Shown here piece by piece: positions 1-5,324 of a stretch of 5,324 nucleotides of DNA. Under the pieces are notes generated by a model. That model had not been told where the DNA came from and searched no databases. It saw only the letters and a program-made list of their open reading frames with translations. The DNA lies in assembly GCA_027064785.1 (NCBI GenBank), contig JAMOPE010000454.1, forward strand, positions 1 to 5,324. The letters run 5' to 3'. The position numbers and the translations under genes were made by a program. Position 1 is the stretch's first letter. Every line of letters begins with the position of its first letter. Source of the stretch: Geobacteraceae bacterium (GTDB lineage Bacteria > Desulfobacterota > Desulfuromonadia > Desulfuromonadales > Geopsychrobacteraceae).

Positions 1-945
1 GGTGCACCGCCCCTGCGGATAATTATAAGTGCGAATCCGCTCGCTTCGATCACCGCTACCGACCTGATTCTTTCGATCGGCTGCCATTTCAGCCTGCTGA
101 TCGGCATGCATCTGATCATAGATCCGTGACTTAAGAACTTTAAGTGCCTGCGCCTTATTTTTATGCTGCGATTTTCCGTCCTGACACGAAACAACAACCC
201 CGGTCGGAATGTGTGTCAGGCGTACCGCAGATTCGGTTTTATTGACATGCTGGCCACCCGCTCCCGATGCCCGATAGAGGTCAATCCGCAAATCAGCGGG
301 GTTGATTTCGATATCAACATCCTCAACTTCGGGAAGGACCGCAACGGTACACGCTGAAGTATGAATCCGCCCCTGTGTTTCGGTATCAGGGACTCGCTGG
401 ACACGGTGGGTGCCACTTTCAAACTTGAGGCGGGAATAGACCCGCTCACCACTAATCAGGGCGATAACCTCTTTGAAACCGCCGCCATCAGTCTCCGATG
501 CGCTCATCAGCTCAACCTTCCAGCCATTGCGATCAGCGTAGCGGTTATACATACGGAACAGGTCGGCTGAAAACAATGCAGCTTCGTCGCCACCGGTTCC
601 GGCACGGATTTCGAGGATAATATTCTTGTCGTCGTTGGGATCTTTCGGCAACAACAACAGGCGCAGCTTTTCTTCCAGTTCTTTCTGCTGTTCCTCAAGT
701 TCAGGAAGCTCTGCCTTGGCAAGCTCCTTCATCTCGGGATCATTATCCTGAAGCAGCTCACGGTTACCTTCGATATCACCGCAAACCTGTTTGTAGTTGT
801 TATAGACAGCGACAACTCCACTCAGATCAGCGTGTTCCTTGGCAAGACCACGGTAACGCTTCTGATCAGAAATAATCGCCGGATCGGAGAGGAGTCCCTC
901 GACTTCACGAAAGCGATCAACAACATCTTCAAGATTATTAAACAT
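1..945 (-). CDS. prfA: Peptide chain release factor 1 (RF1), C-terminus cut by window edge
   Basis: Class I release factor that recognises UAA and UAG stop codons in the ribosomal A site and triggers peptide release. The minus-strand frame is open from the ATG at 943-945 to base 1, giving 315 residues. The family is about 355-360 long, so roughly 40 C-terminal residues lie outside. Seen in order: an N-terminal helical domain (about 1-100) with a Glu/Lys-rich coiled stretch at 71-94; the [11 protein letters not shown] signature at 112-122; the PxT stop-codon reader as PDT at 186-188 (RF2 would have SPF), followed by [10 protein letters not shown]; and the catalytic GGQ loop at 230-232, inside SGAGGQHVN. 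The GGQ glutamine is normally methylated by PrmC, whose gene often follows prfA and may lie just left of this window. The start is fixed by an in-frame TGA four codons upstream. The ribosome binding site is weak (GAAAGA). The gene is separated from rpmE by an intrinsic terminator, and I find no convincing promoter of its own. Confidence 0.97.
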   Translation of the reverse strand, partial: MFNNLEDVVDRFREVEGLLSDPAIISDQKRYRGLAKEHADLSGVVAVYNNYKQVCGDIEGNRELLQDNDPEMKELAKAELPELEEQQKELEEKLRLLLLPKDPNDDKNIILEIRAGTGGDEAALFSADLFRMYNRYADRNGWKVELMSASETDGGGFKEVIALISGERVYSRLKFESGTHRVQRVPDTETQGRIHTSACTVAVLPEVEDVDIEINPADLRIDLYRASGAGGQHVNKTESAVRLTHIPTGVVVSCQDGKSQHKNKAQALKVLKSRIYDQMHADQQAEMAADRKNQVGSGDRSERIRTYNYPQGRCT

Positions 946-1016
946 GATGATCTTTCAGTTATACCCAAAGAGGTGAACAGTTGCTTCGTTCCCACCCGCT
1001 GTTTCAGGTTGCAAGC

Positions 1017-1049
1017 AAAAAAAAAGCGGCCCCGACGGGCCGCTTTTTT
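1017..1049 (-). terminator. Intrinsic terminator after rpmE, symmetric enough to work on both strands
   Basis: A perfect 7-bp GC stem is formed by GCGGCCC (1026-1032) and GGGCCGC (1037-1043) around a four-base loop (1033-1036). It is flanked by A's at 1017-1025 and T's at 1044-1049. Read on the minus strand, the stem is followed by nine U's, which is a textbook Rho-independent terminator 14 bases past the rpmE stop codon. The plus-strand reading would give six U's, but no plus-strand gene is seen here to use it. Confidence 0.92.
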
Positions 1050-1062
1050 CAATTCTACCCGT

Positions 1063-1266
1063 TTATTTCTGGGCGTACTTTTTGCGGAAGCGTTCGATCC
1101 GACCAGCGGTATCAATCAACTTCTGCTTTCCGGTGTAAAACGGATGGCACGCAGAACAAATTTCGGTGTGAATTTCCTTGCCGAGAGTCGAGCGGGTCTC
1201 AAAAGTGTTCCCGCAGTCACAACGAACAGGGCATACTTCGTATGCCGGATGGATTCCTTCTTTCAT
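1063..1266 (-). CDS. rpmE: 50S ribosomal protein L31, zinc-binding type
   Basis: Small protein of the large ribosomal subunit (bL31) that helps bridge the 50S and 30S subunits near the central protuberance. The product has 67 residues, usual for the family. It starts [16 protein letters not shown], and the core reads [18 protein letters not shown], then [12 protein letters not shown]. Cysteines at 16, 18, 37 and 40 form the CxC...CxxC zinc site of the zinc-containing (C+) form of L31, as opposed to the cysteine-free paralogue made under zinc starvation. The basic C-terminal tail ([12 protein letters not shown]) is typical. The start is supported by GGGAG at 1274-1278, seven bases before the ATG. 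The gene follows rho by 252 bases, has its own likely promoter and is closed by a strong terminator, so it probably makes a short monocistronic mRNA in addition to any read-through from rho. Confidence 0.97.
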   Translation of the reverse strand: MKEGIHPAYEVCPVRCDCGNTFETRSTLGKEIHTEICSACHPFYTGKQKLIDTAGRIERFRKKYAQK

Positions 1267-1292
1267 GATCTTTCTCCCTTGGCGGCCTGGCT

Positions 1293-1321
1293 TTTGTACA
1301 GACCTATAGTATTTGCGTCAA
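1293..1321 (-). promoter_or_regulatory. Candidate sigma70-type promoter for rpmE
   Basis: On the minus strand TTGACG (1321 to 1316, five of six consensus bases) is followed by a 17-base spacer and TACAAA (1298 to 1293, four of six). Transcription would start near 1286, leaving a leader of about 20 bases that contains the GGGAG ribosome binding site. The spacing and position relative to rpmE fit well. The -10 box is only moderate. Confidence 0.55.
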
Positions 1322-1436
1322 ACAAACCAGCTAAATAGCATTTTTGGCTGTCTGGAGCAAGTAGAATCATTCAACGCGCCCGATATTTACTCCCATGGCT
1401 AAGTCAAAATCGTGTCCAGCAAGGCAGCAGAACTTT

Positions 1437-1473
1437 CAAGGGCGAAGACATACCCATGTATGTCGAGGTCTTG
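1437..1473 (-). other. Stem-loop in the rho-rpmE intergenic region
   Basis: GACATAC (1447-1453) and GTATGTC (1458-1464) form a perfect 7-bp stem with a four-base loop. CAAG (1437-1440) and CTTG (1470-1473) can add a 4-bp outer stem across an internal loop. It lies about 50 bases past the rho stop codon. There is no U-tract on either side, so it is not a standard terminator. It could be an mRNA 3' end or processing structure. The rest of the 252-base gap (1267-1518) holds the rpmE promoter and an unassigned open stretch directly after the rho stop. Confidence 0.45.
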
Positions 1474-1518
1474 GAAGTATCTGACAACGCCGCCGGGTGC
1501 TATTTTGGCAACGCCATG

Positions 1519-2766
1519 TTATTGATTCATCGAGTCGAGAAATTCCTGATTCGTCTTGGTTTCTGCCATTTTCTCAAGCAGGAACTCCATCGTATCGACG
1601 GTGTTCATCGATGACAGGACCCGCCGGAGCAACCAGATGCGTTGCAGTTGATCAGGGGCAAGCAACAGGTCCTCTTTCCGGGTTCCGGAACGGTTGATGT
1701 CCATTGCCGGGAAGGTCCGCTTATCTGCAAGACGACGATCGAGGTGGAGCTCCATATTACCGGTTCCTTTGAATTCCTCAAAGATAACTTCATCCATCTT
1801 GCTACCGGTATCGATCAGGGCAGTCGCAATAATCGTCAGGCTACCACCCTCTTCGATATTCCGTGCAGCACCGAAAAAGCGCTTTGGCTTATGCAGAGCA
1901 TGAGCATCGACACCACCCGACAGGATCTTGCCGCTGGATGGGATAATCGTGTTATAGGCACGCGCCAGACGGGTAATCGAATCGAGCAGGATAACAACAT
2001 CGCGCTTGTGCTCGACCAGTCGGCGGGCTTTTTCGATAACCATCTCGGCCACCTGGACGTGACGGTTGGCCGGCTCATCGAAAGTTGAAGAGATAACTTC
2101 TCCATCCACATTACGCTGCATATCGGTGACCTCTTCAGGCCGCTCATCAATCAGCAAAACAATCAGGTAAACTTCGGGATGGTTTGCAGTGATTGAGTTG
2201 GCAATATTCTGCAGCAACACTGTCTTACCGGTTCGTGGCGGTGCAACAATCAGACCACGCTGCCCTTTGCCGATGGGTGAAACCAGGTCAATAACCCGGG
2301 TTGCCTGATTATCGGGAGTGGTCTCAAGAATCAGTCGCTCATTCGGAAACAGCGGTGTCAGATTATCGAAGAAGGTCTTTTCACGCATCTTTGCCGGATC
2401 TTCAAAGTTGACTTCAGCAACTTTCAGCAGAGCAAAATAGCGCTCGCCCTCTTTTGGCGGGCGAATCTGTCCAGCAACAGTATCACCGGTTCGCAACGCG
2501 AAACGACGAATCTGTGACGGCGAAATATAGATATCATCAGGACCTGGAAGATAGTTGGCGTCAGGCGCTCGCAAAAAGCCGAATCCATCGGGAAGGATTT
2601 CCAACACCCCTTCACCGTAGATGGCTTTCTTTTGTGCGGCCGTTGCTTTCAGAATCGAATAGATCAGGTCCTGGCGACGCATTCCGCCAATCTCTTCCAA
2701 ACCAAGTTCTTTGGCAAATTCGATCAGTTCTGTAATTTTTGTTTTCTTCAGGTCTTTCAGGTTCAT
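1519..2766 (-). CDS. rho: Transcription termination factor Rho
   Basis: Hexameric RNA-dependent ATPase/helicase that loads on C-rich nascent RNA and terminates transcription. The product has 415 residues, close to the usual 415-420. Seen in order: N-terminal helical region (1-45, [17 protein letters not shown]); cold-shock-like RNA-binding domain with the RNP1-like DGFGFLR at 60-66; Walker A APPRTGKT at 175-182; catalytic glutamate E208 in LLIDERPEE; Walker B ILLDSITR at 259-266; Q-loop region [17 protein letters not shown] around 283-299; and the R-loop with arginine finger in [11 protein letters not shown] (R363). The motifs align with E. coli Rho at an offset of three residues, so nothing is missing. 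I chose the ATG at 2764-2766 because GGAG (2774-2777) sits seven bases upstream and the protein then begins like other Rho proteins. An in-frame ATG at 2794-2796 has no binding site and would add ten atypical residues. The gene is preceded by a long structured leader, in keeping with the autogenous control known for rho in E. coli. Confidence 0.98.
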   Translation of the reverse strand: MNLKDLKKTKITELIEFAKELGLEEIGGMRRQDLIYSILKATAAQKKAIYGEGVLEILPDGFGFLRAPDANYLPGPDDIYISPSQIRRFALRTGDTVAGQIRPPKEGERYFALLKVAEVNFEDPAKMREKTFFDNLTPLFPNERLILETTPDNQATRVIDLVSPIGKGQRGLIVAPPRTGKTVLLQNIANSITANHPEVYLIVLLIDERPEEVTDMQRNVDGEVISSTFDEPANRHVQVAEMVIEKARRLVEHKRDVVILLDSITRLARAYNTIIPSSGKILSGGVDAHALHKPKRFFGAARNIEEGGSLTIIATALIDTGSKMDEVIFEEFKGTGNMELHLDRRLADKRTFPAMDINRSGTRKEDLLLAPDQLQRIWLLRRVLSSMNTVDTMEFLLEKMAETKTNQEFLDSMNQ

Positions 2767-2779
2767 AAAGGATCTCCAA

Positions 2780-2793
2780 CCCCGGATCCGGGG
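2780..2793 (-). promoter_or_regulatory. 14-base perfect palindrome next to the rho ribosome binding site
   Basis: CCCCGGATCCGGGG is its own reverse complement. In the rho mRNA it can fold as a 5-bp GC-rich stem with a GAUC loop. It ends only two bases before the GGAG ribosome binding site at 2774-2777. A competing pairing is visible: GGATC from inside the palindrome can pair with GATCC between the binding site and the AUG, which would enclose the binding site. No U-tract follows, so it is not a terminator. A role in controlling rho translation is inference. Confidence 0.5.
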
Positions 2794-2798
2794 CATAC

Positions 2799-2823
2799 GC
2801 AGAAACCGGAACAGGTTTTCTGC
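2799..2823 (-). promoter_or_regulatory. Hairpin in the rho mRNA leader
   Basis: GCAGAAAACC and GGTTTCTGC (minus strand, 2823 to 2814 and 2807 to 2799) form nine base pairs with one bulged A and a six-base loop. It stands five bases upstream of the palindrome at 2780-2793, so the leader ends in two tandem hairpins before the ribosome binding site. A run of six C's on the mRNA (2837 to 2832) lies just upstream of it. Confidence 0.5.
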
Positions 2824-2947
2824 AAATCAAAGGGGGGAATAAAACGGTCTAGTTTTCCATTATTCAAGTTAATCGGCTTTCGTACAGAATTATCCCGCTG
2901 CTCTCAGCAGACAAACAGATAGAAACAAGGCGGGCAAAATATCAGTT

Positions 2948-2977
2948 ATTATTATTAACTCTTTTTTCGGGTAGCAA
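2948..2977 (-). promoter_or_regulatory. Possible second promoter for rho
   Basis: On the minus strand TTGCTA (2977 to 2972) is followed by an 18-base spacer and AATAAT (2953 to 2948, five of six consensus bases) in an AT-rich stretch. It would give a leader of about 175 bases. The region is AT-rich enough for such a match to arise by chance. Confidence 0.3.
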
Positions 2978-3085
2978 TATATTGAGTGGTTTTATCAGAA
3001 ATTATTTCGAGGAATTTTATATTTTCCAACCTGCATCAGCAAGAAACAGAGCGGGTAGGTGCTTCAAAGTTATTCACTAAGTTCG

Positions 3086-3114
3086 CTTTTACCCGCTTTG
3101 CCGCATGGTGTCAA
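3086..3114 (-). promoter_or_regulatory. Candidate sigma70-type promoter upstream of rho
   Basis: A perfect TTGACA (minus strand, 3114 to 3109) with a 17-base spacer leads to TAAAAG (3091 to 3086, four of six). The -35 box overlaps the small inverted repeat GGTGT-TG-ACACC. It lies 35 bases past the lipoprotein stop codon and would give rho an mRNA leader of roughly 310 bases. Confidence 0.45.
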
Positions 3115-3149
3115 CACCGAAACCATTAAAAGTGTGCTTCTCTATCACT

Positions 3150-3926
3150 TTAGTGCAAAGACTCGAGAATCCCGGGGCTGATTCCCGAAACAATCTCGGA
3201 AAACAGGTTACGATACATCTCCGGCAATTTTTTATTGCCATTTTTATCGGGGGGTTCATCGAGAACTCGCTCAATCCCTGCCAAGCTGATATTTTTCACC
3301 CGGACGAGATCAGTTTTATTGTAATAAGCCTCGTCGAAGTCGGGATACTGGAGAACTAACGCCTGGAAACTTTCAGGACCAGCCAGTTGCCAGAGGACTT
3401 CACCGTTGCGATCAATCACGGCAGCTGTCGCTCGGATATCACTATAACGGGTTTTCAGTGTTTCCAGCTTGGTCCGTGAACGACGCACCTCCTCGACCCT
3501 CTCACCGGAGAAAACGACGACGAGAATAGCGTCAACAACATTCTGACGAGCCATCTCTGCAACCGTCGCAGCATCAAAAGCGTACCCGGTCGGGAAACCC
3601 GACTCGTCATGAGTGCTTCCGCCACTCAGCAGAGAGAGTGCTGTTAATTCGGGGTTGACCGAGAGAAGTCGGACATCAAAATAGCCCTTTTTCTCCCTCA
3701 ACTGCTTCATCAGAAATTCGTGTTTACCGGCAGCGGAACGAGACAGAAGGTCATAAAGAGCCTCTTTCTGCGGATAATTGACCGAACTATTGTAATCGAC
3801 CAGCAACGGAAGAACCCCAAGAACCTGAACCCGGGCCTGATACTCCTTTTTAGAAATACGATAGGACCCGCCGGCACAACCAAATAGAAAGACAGCAGCA
3901 ATACCGCACACCAACCACTTTTTCAT
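3150..3926 (-). CDS. Lipoprotein of unknown function
   Basis: I do not recognise a named family. The 258-residue product starts MKKWLVCGIAAVFLFGCAGG, a short charged N-terminus and hydrophobic stretch ending in a lipobox (LFGC, lipidated Cys 17). It should be cleaved by signal peptidase II. Residue +2 is Ala rather than Asp, which by the E. coli rule favours the outer membrane. The mature part is soluble, with beta-type stretches such as ARVQVLGVLPLLVDY (31-45) and VDAILVVVFSGERVEE (131-146), and an ATAAVIDRNGEVLWQLAG strand-turn-strand at 167-184. That pattern recalls CsgG/TolB-N-like periplasmic domains, but this is only a guess. The start is set by a consensus AGGAGG at 3933-3938, six bases before the ATG. 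The open frame continues much further upstream but has no binding site there and would overlap gluQRS. The gene lies 76 bases after gluQRS with no clear terminator between, so co-transcription is plausible. Confidence 0.85.
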   Translation of the reverse strand: MKKWLVCGIAAVFLFGCAGGSYRISKKEYQARVQVLGVLPLLVDYNSSVNYPQKEALYDLLSRSAAGKHEFLMKQLREKKGYFDVRLLSVNPELTALSLLSGGSTHDESGFPTGYAFDAATVAEMARQNVVDAILVVVFSGERVEEVRRSRTKLETLKTRYSDIRATAAVIDRNGEVLWQLAGPESFQALVLQYPDFDEAYYNKTDLVRVKNISLAGIERVLDEPPDKNGNKKLPEMYRNLFSEIVSGISPGILESLH

Positions 3927-4002
3927 TTTAAGCCTCCTGAGAATTGTTTTCCGCAAGTCGAAATAACTCAAAAATAACAAAAGATTCACCCCCGCGAAAG
4001 GG

Positions 4003-4935
4003 TTAGAATTCGACCTGCCGATTTTCAGCTGGAATTGCCGCCACCGAAAAATTATTGCGTCCCCAGCAAAGCAATTCAGCTGGAAGTGTAGCAGATAATT
4101 CCGCTGGTGGCTGCTGTCCAAGAAAATCGAGGGCACGCCAGAGCATTTGCGCACCATTCTCAACCGTGACAACCCCGAAATCACCATTTCTTTTGCTGAG
4201 TTTTTTACCGTTTTCACCAAACGCCAATGGCAAGTGATAATATTCGGGAACAGCTTCATTTAAACAACGATACAGATAGATCTGCCGGGGCGTTGAAGAT
4301 AGAAGATCGGCCCCCCGCACGACCTGAGTCACACCGCTGTCGATATCATCGACGACAACCGCCAGTTGATAGGCAAATAAACCGTCAGACCGGTGCAACA
4401 CAAAATCCCCCACCTCCCTTTCAAGGTTCTGACTCTGATCAGCAAAGATCCCATCATGATAACAGATGACATCATCAGTCACCCGCAACCGAACGGCCCG
4501 TTCGCTGCGCCCCCCTTTCATCCCGTCACGACAGGTTCCGGGATAAACCATCCCTTCCTCTCCGGGATGAGGTGCACTTGCCAGAATTTCGCGACGGGTA
4601 CAGTTACAATCAAAAACCTGCCCCCGACTTCGCAATTGATCCAGAACCTGCCGATAGCGTTCTGAGCGGTGGCTCTGATAAACGACATCGCCATCCCATT
4701 CAAACCCCAGTTGTTCCAGAAGTCGCAACATGTCATCGGCAGAACCGGCAATCACCCGTGGAGGATCAAGATCCTCAACCCTGAGCAACCAGCGACCACC
4801 GCAATGGGCTGCCAACAAATAACTCCCCAACGCTGCGACCAGCGTCCCGAAGTGAAGCGGCCCGGTCGGACTGGGGGCGAAGCGGCCGACAACCTGCCGG
4901 TTTTCCTCGCTGTTCCTAGCTAAAACTTTATCCAT
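4003..4935 (-). CDS. gluQ: Glutamyl-Q tRNA(Asp) synthetase (GluQRS)
   Basis: Truncated paralogue of glutamyl-tRNA synthetase that attaches glutamate to the queuosine base at position 34 of tRNA-Asp, giving glutamyl-queuosine. The 310-residue product has the catalytic domain only and lacks the anticodon-binding half, as in the family (about 290-310 residues). Seen in order: GRFAPSPTGPLHFGTL at 17-32 with the HIGH-type HFG at 28-30; the zinc-site pattern CxC...Y...C with C110, C112, Y131 and C135; DDIDSGVTQVVRGADLL at 196-212; and the KMSKS-type KLSKRN at 245-250. The start at MDKVLARNSE is chosen because the family motif follows at the usual distance. No Shine-Dalgarno sequence precedes it, and the promoter position suggests a leaderless mRNA. 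Farther upstream in-frame ATGs (5007, 5016) also lack a binding site. In gammaproteobacteria the gene often follows dksA. Here it is divergent from an Rrf2 regulator and followed by a lipoprotein gene. Confidence 0.94.
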   Translation of the reverse strand: MDKVLARNSEENRQVVGRFAPSPTGPLHFGTLVAALGSYLLAAHCGGRWLLRVEDLDPPRVIAGSADDMLRLLEQLGFEWDGDVVYQSHRSERYRQVLDQLRSRGQVFDCNCTRREILASAPHPGEEGMVYPGTCRDGMKGGRSERAVRLRVTDDVICYHDGIFADQSQNLEREVGDFVLHRSDGLFAYQLAVVVDDIDSGVTQVVRGADLLSSTPRQIYLYRCLNEAVPEYYHLPLAFGENGKKLSKRNGDFGVVTVENGAQMLWRALDFLGQQPPAELSATLPAELLCWGRNNFSVAAIPAENRQVEF

Positions 4936-4942
4936 AGCAGTG

Positions 4943-4971
4943 ATGATGCAACCGGAGGAATCGACTGTCAA
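4943..4971 (-). promoter_or_regulatory. Candidate promoter of gluQRS, giving a near-leaderless mRNA
   Basis: On the minus strand a perfect TTGACA (4971 to 4966) is followed by a 17-base spacer and CATCAT (4948 to 4943, four of six consensus bases). Only seven bases separate the -10 box from the gluQRS ATG at 4935, so transcription would begin at or next to the start codon. This agrees with the absence of a ribosome binding site. Confidence 0.5.
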
Positions 4972-5006
4972 GCAACCATATCTCAGGAAAAGGGAAAAAG
5001 ATGGCA

Positions 5007-5035
5007 TTGACAACAATCGCGCTTCCGTGTATTTA
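5007..5035 (+). promoter_or_regulatory. Candidate promoter of the Rrf2-family gene
   Basis: TTGACA (5007-5012, perfect) is followed by a 17-base spacer and TATTTA (5030-5035, three of six consensus bases). A start near 5042 leaves a leader of about 26 bases containing AGGAGG. The -10 box is weak, which would suit a regulated promoter. Confidence 0.5.
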
Positions 5036-5037
5036 TC

Positions 5038-5049
5038 ACCTGAACAGTT
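5038..5049 (+). promoter_or_regulatory. Possible operator: imperfect palindrome downstream of the -10 box
   Basis: ACCTGAACAGTT is a 12-base imperfect inverted repeat (four of five arm positions match, two-base centre). It lies between the -10 box and the ribosome binding site of the Rrf2 gene, where a repressor would block transcription. Many Rrf2 regulators control their own genes. The match is short and could be chance. Confidence 0.25.
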
Positions 5050-5067
5050 ATCTTTAGGAGGCCCGAA

Positions 5068-5324
5068 GTGGTTATTACACGTGCAACTGAGTACGCTGTC
5101 AGAACAGTTATTTTTCTAGCACAGCAGCCCAAAGACGATATCGTCCTGAAAAAGGATATTTGCCGTACCCAGGAGGTAACTCCGGCTTTTTTGACAAAAA
5201 TTCTACAGCCTCTGATCAAAGCTGGAATTGTCAGCTCCCAACGGGGAGTTGGGGGTGGTTTCCTGCTGGCAAAAGATCCAAGTGAGATTACAATGCTCGA
5301 CATCCTCCAGGCAGAAGAAGGAAA
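5068..5324 (+). CDS. Rrf2-family transcriptional regulator, C-terminus cut by window edge
   Basis: Winged helix-turn-helix DNA-binding protein of the Rrf2 family (relatives IscR, NsrR, CymR, RsrR), many of which sense iron-sulphur status, nitric oxide or redox state. The 85 visible residues begin MVITRATEYAVRTVIFLA, the usual family start. The core VTPAFLTKILQPLIKAGIV (37-55) is the recognition-helix region, and SSQRGVGGGFLLAKDP (56-71) is the wing. ITMLDILQAEEG (74-85) is the family's connecting segment. The three cysteines that hold a cluster in IscR/NsrR types would lie past the window edge, so the ligand and subtype cannot be decided. The family is usually 130-165 residues long, so about half is missing. 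The start is a GTG with a perfect AGGAGG (5056-5061) six bases upstream. It diverges from gluQRS across 132 bases with back-to-back promoters. Confidence 0.93.
   Translation, partial: MVITRATEYAVRTVIFLAQQPKDDIVLKKDICRTQEVTPAFLTKILQPLIKAGIVSSQRGVGGGFLLAKDPSEITMLDILQAEEG

Larger units (their letters stand above)
2767..3149 (-). other. Long non-coding region upstream of rho
   Basis: These 383 bases between the lipoprotein stop and the rho start contain no convincing gene. They hold two candidate minus-strand promoters (3086-3114 and 2948-2977), a small hairpin CTGCT-CTC-AGCAG at 2898-2910, a C6 run on the mRNA at 2832-2837, and the two hairpins adjoining the rho ribosome binding site. The only internal AUG starters give peptides of at most 13 codons without a ribosome binding site, so no leader peptide can be called. 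I see no intrinsic terminator for the upstream lipoprotein gene. Confidence 0.6.

Noticed and set aside
947..1274. ATGATCTTTC at both 947-956 and 1265-1274, next to the prfA and rpmE starts
   Set aside because: A ten-base match near start sites of a purine-rich binding region is easily coincidental, and nothing else around it matches.
832..1338. Plus-strand open frame of 168 codons
   Set aside because: It is a shadow across prfA, the terminator and rpmE, with no family resemblance.
1642..2088. Plus-strand open frame of 148 codons opposite rho
   Set aside because: It lies wholly inside the conserved rho coding region in antisense and shows no domain of its own.
2764..2796. Earlier in-frame ATG that would extend Rho by ten residues ([10 protein letters not shown])
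   Set aside because: No ribosome binding site precedes it, the added residues are atypical for Rho, and the downstream ATG has GGAG at good spacing.
2944..2960. AGTTA-TTATTAT-TAACT inverted repeat followed by T's on the plus strand, resembling a terminator
   Set aside because: The 5-bp stem is almost all A/T and no plus-strand gene ends nearby. It coincides with a candidate -10 region on the minus strand.
3986..4002. Possible terminator just after gluQRS
   Set aside because: Only a 4-bp stem (ACCC/GGGT) followed by an interrupted T-stretch, too weak to call.
3927..4259. Upstream extension of the lipoprotein reading frame by about 111 residues
   Set aside because: It runs through the gluQRS coding sequence in another frame, while a consensus AGGAGG plus a lipoprotein signal peptide fix the start at 3926.
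4003..4935. ENRQV occurs near both ends of GluQRS (residues 11-15 and 304-308)
   Set aside because: The codons differ and the flanking residues do not match, so a duplication is not supported.

Overview
The window looks like ordinary core chromosome of a Gram-negative bacterium. The best guess is a deltaproteobacterium of the Desulfuromonas/Pelobacter/Geobacter type. I infer this from the gene order rho - rpmE - prfA, from the character of the Rho, RF1 and L31 proteins, and from a GluQRS gene next to an uncharacterised lipoprotein. No database search was possible, so the taxonomic call is tentative. No mobile element, CRISPR array, tRNA or rRNA is visible.

Layout: five genes lie on the minus strand and read right to left. 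They are gluQRS (4003-4935), a lipoprotein of unknown function (3150-3926), rho (1519-2766), rpmE (1063-1266) and the N-terminal 315 codons of prfA (1-945, cut by the left edge). A sixth gene, for an Rrf2-family regulator, starts at 5068 on the plus strand, diverges from gluQRS and is cut by the right edge.

The non-coding stretches carry regulatory signals. A strong intrinsic terminator lies between rpmE and prfA. A good sigma70-type promoter sits just upstream of rpmE. The region before rho is 383 bases long, with two candidate promoters and two tandem hairpins next to the ribosome binding site. Between gluQRS and the Rrf2 gene are back-to-back promoters whose perfect TTGACA -35 boxes form an inverted repeat. 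The gluQRS promoter is placed so that its mRNA would be almost leaderless.

Functionally this is mostly a translation and transcription housekeeping cluster: release factor 1, ribosomal protein L31, termination factor Rho, and a tRNA-Asp-modifying enzyme. The Rrf2 gene probably encodes a sensor-type repressor. I see no clear undescribed system. The points most worth a second look are the structured rho leader, the apparently leaderless gluQRS and the unknown lipoprotein.
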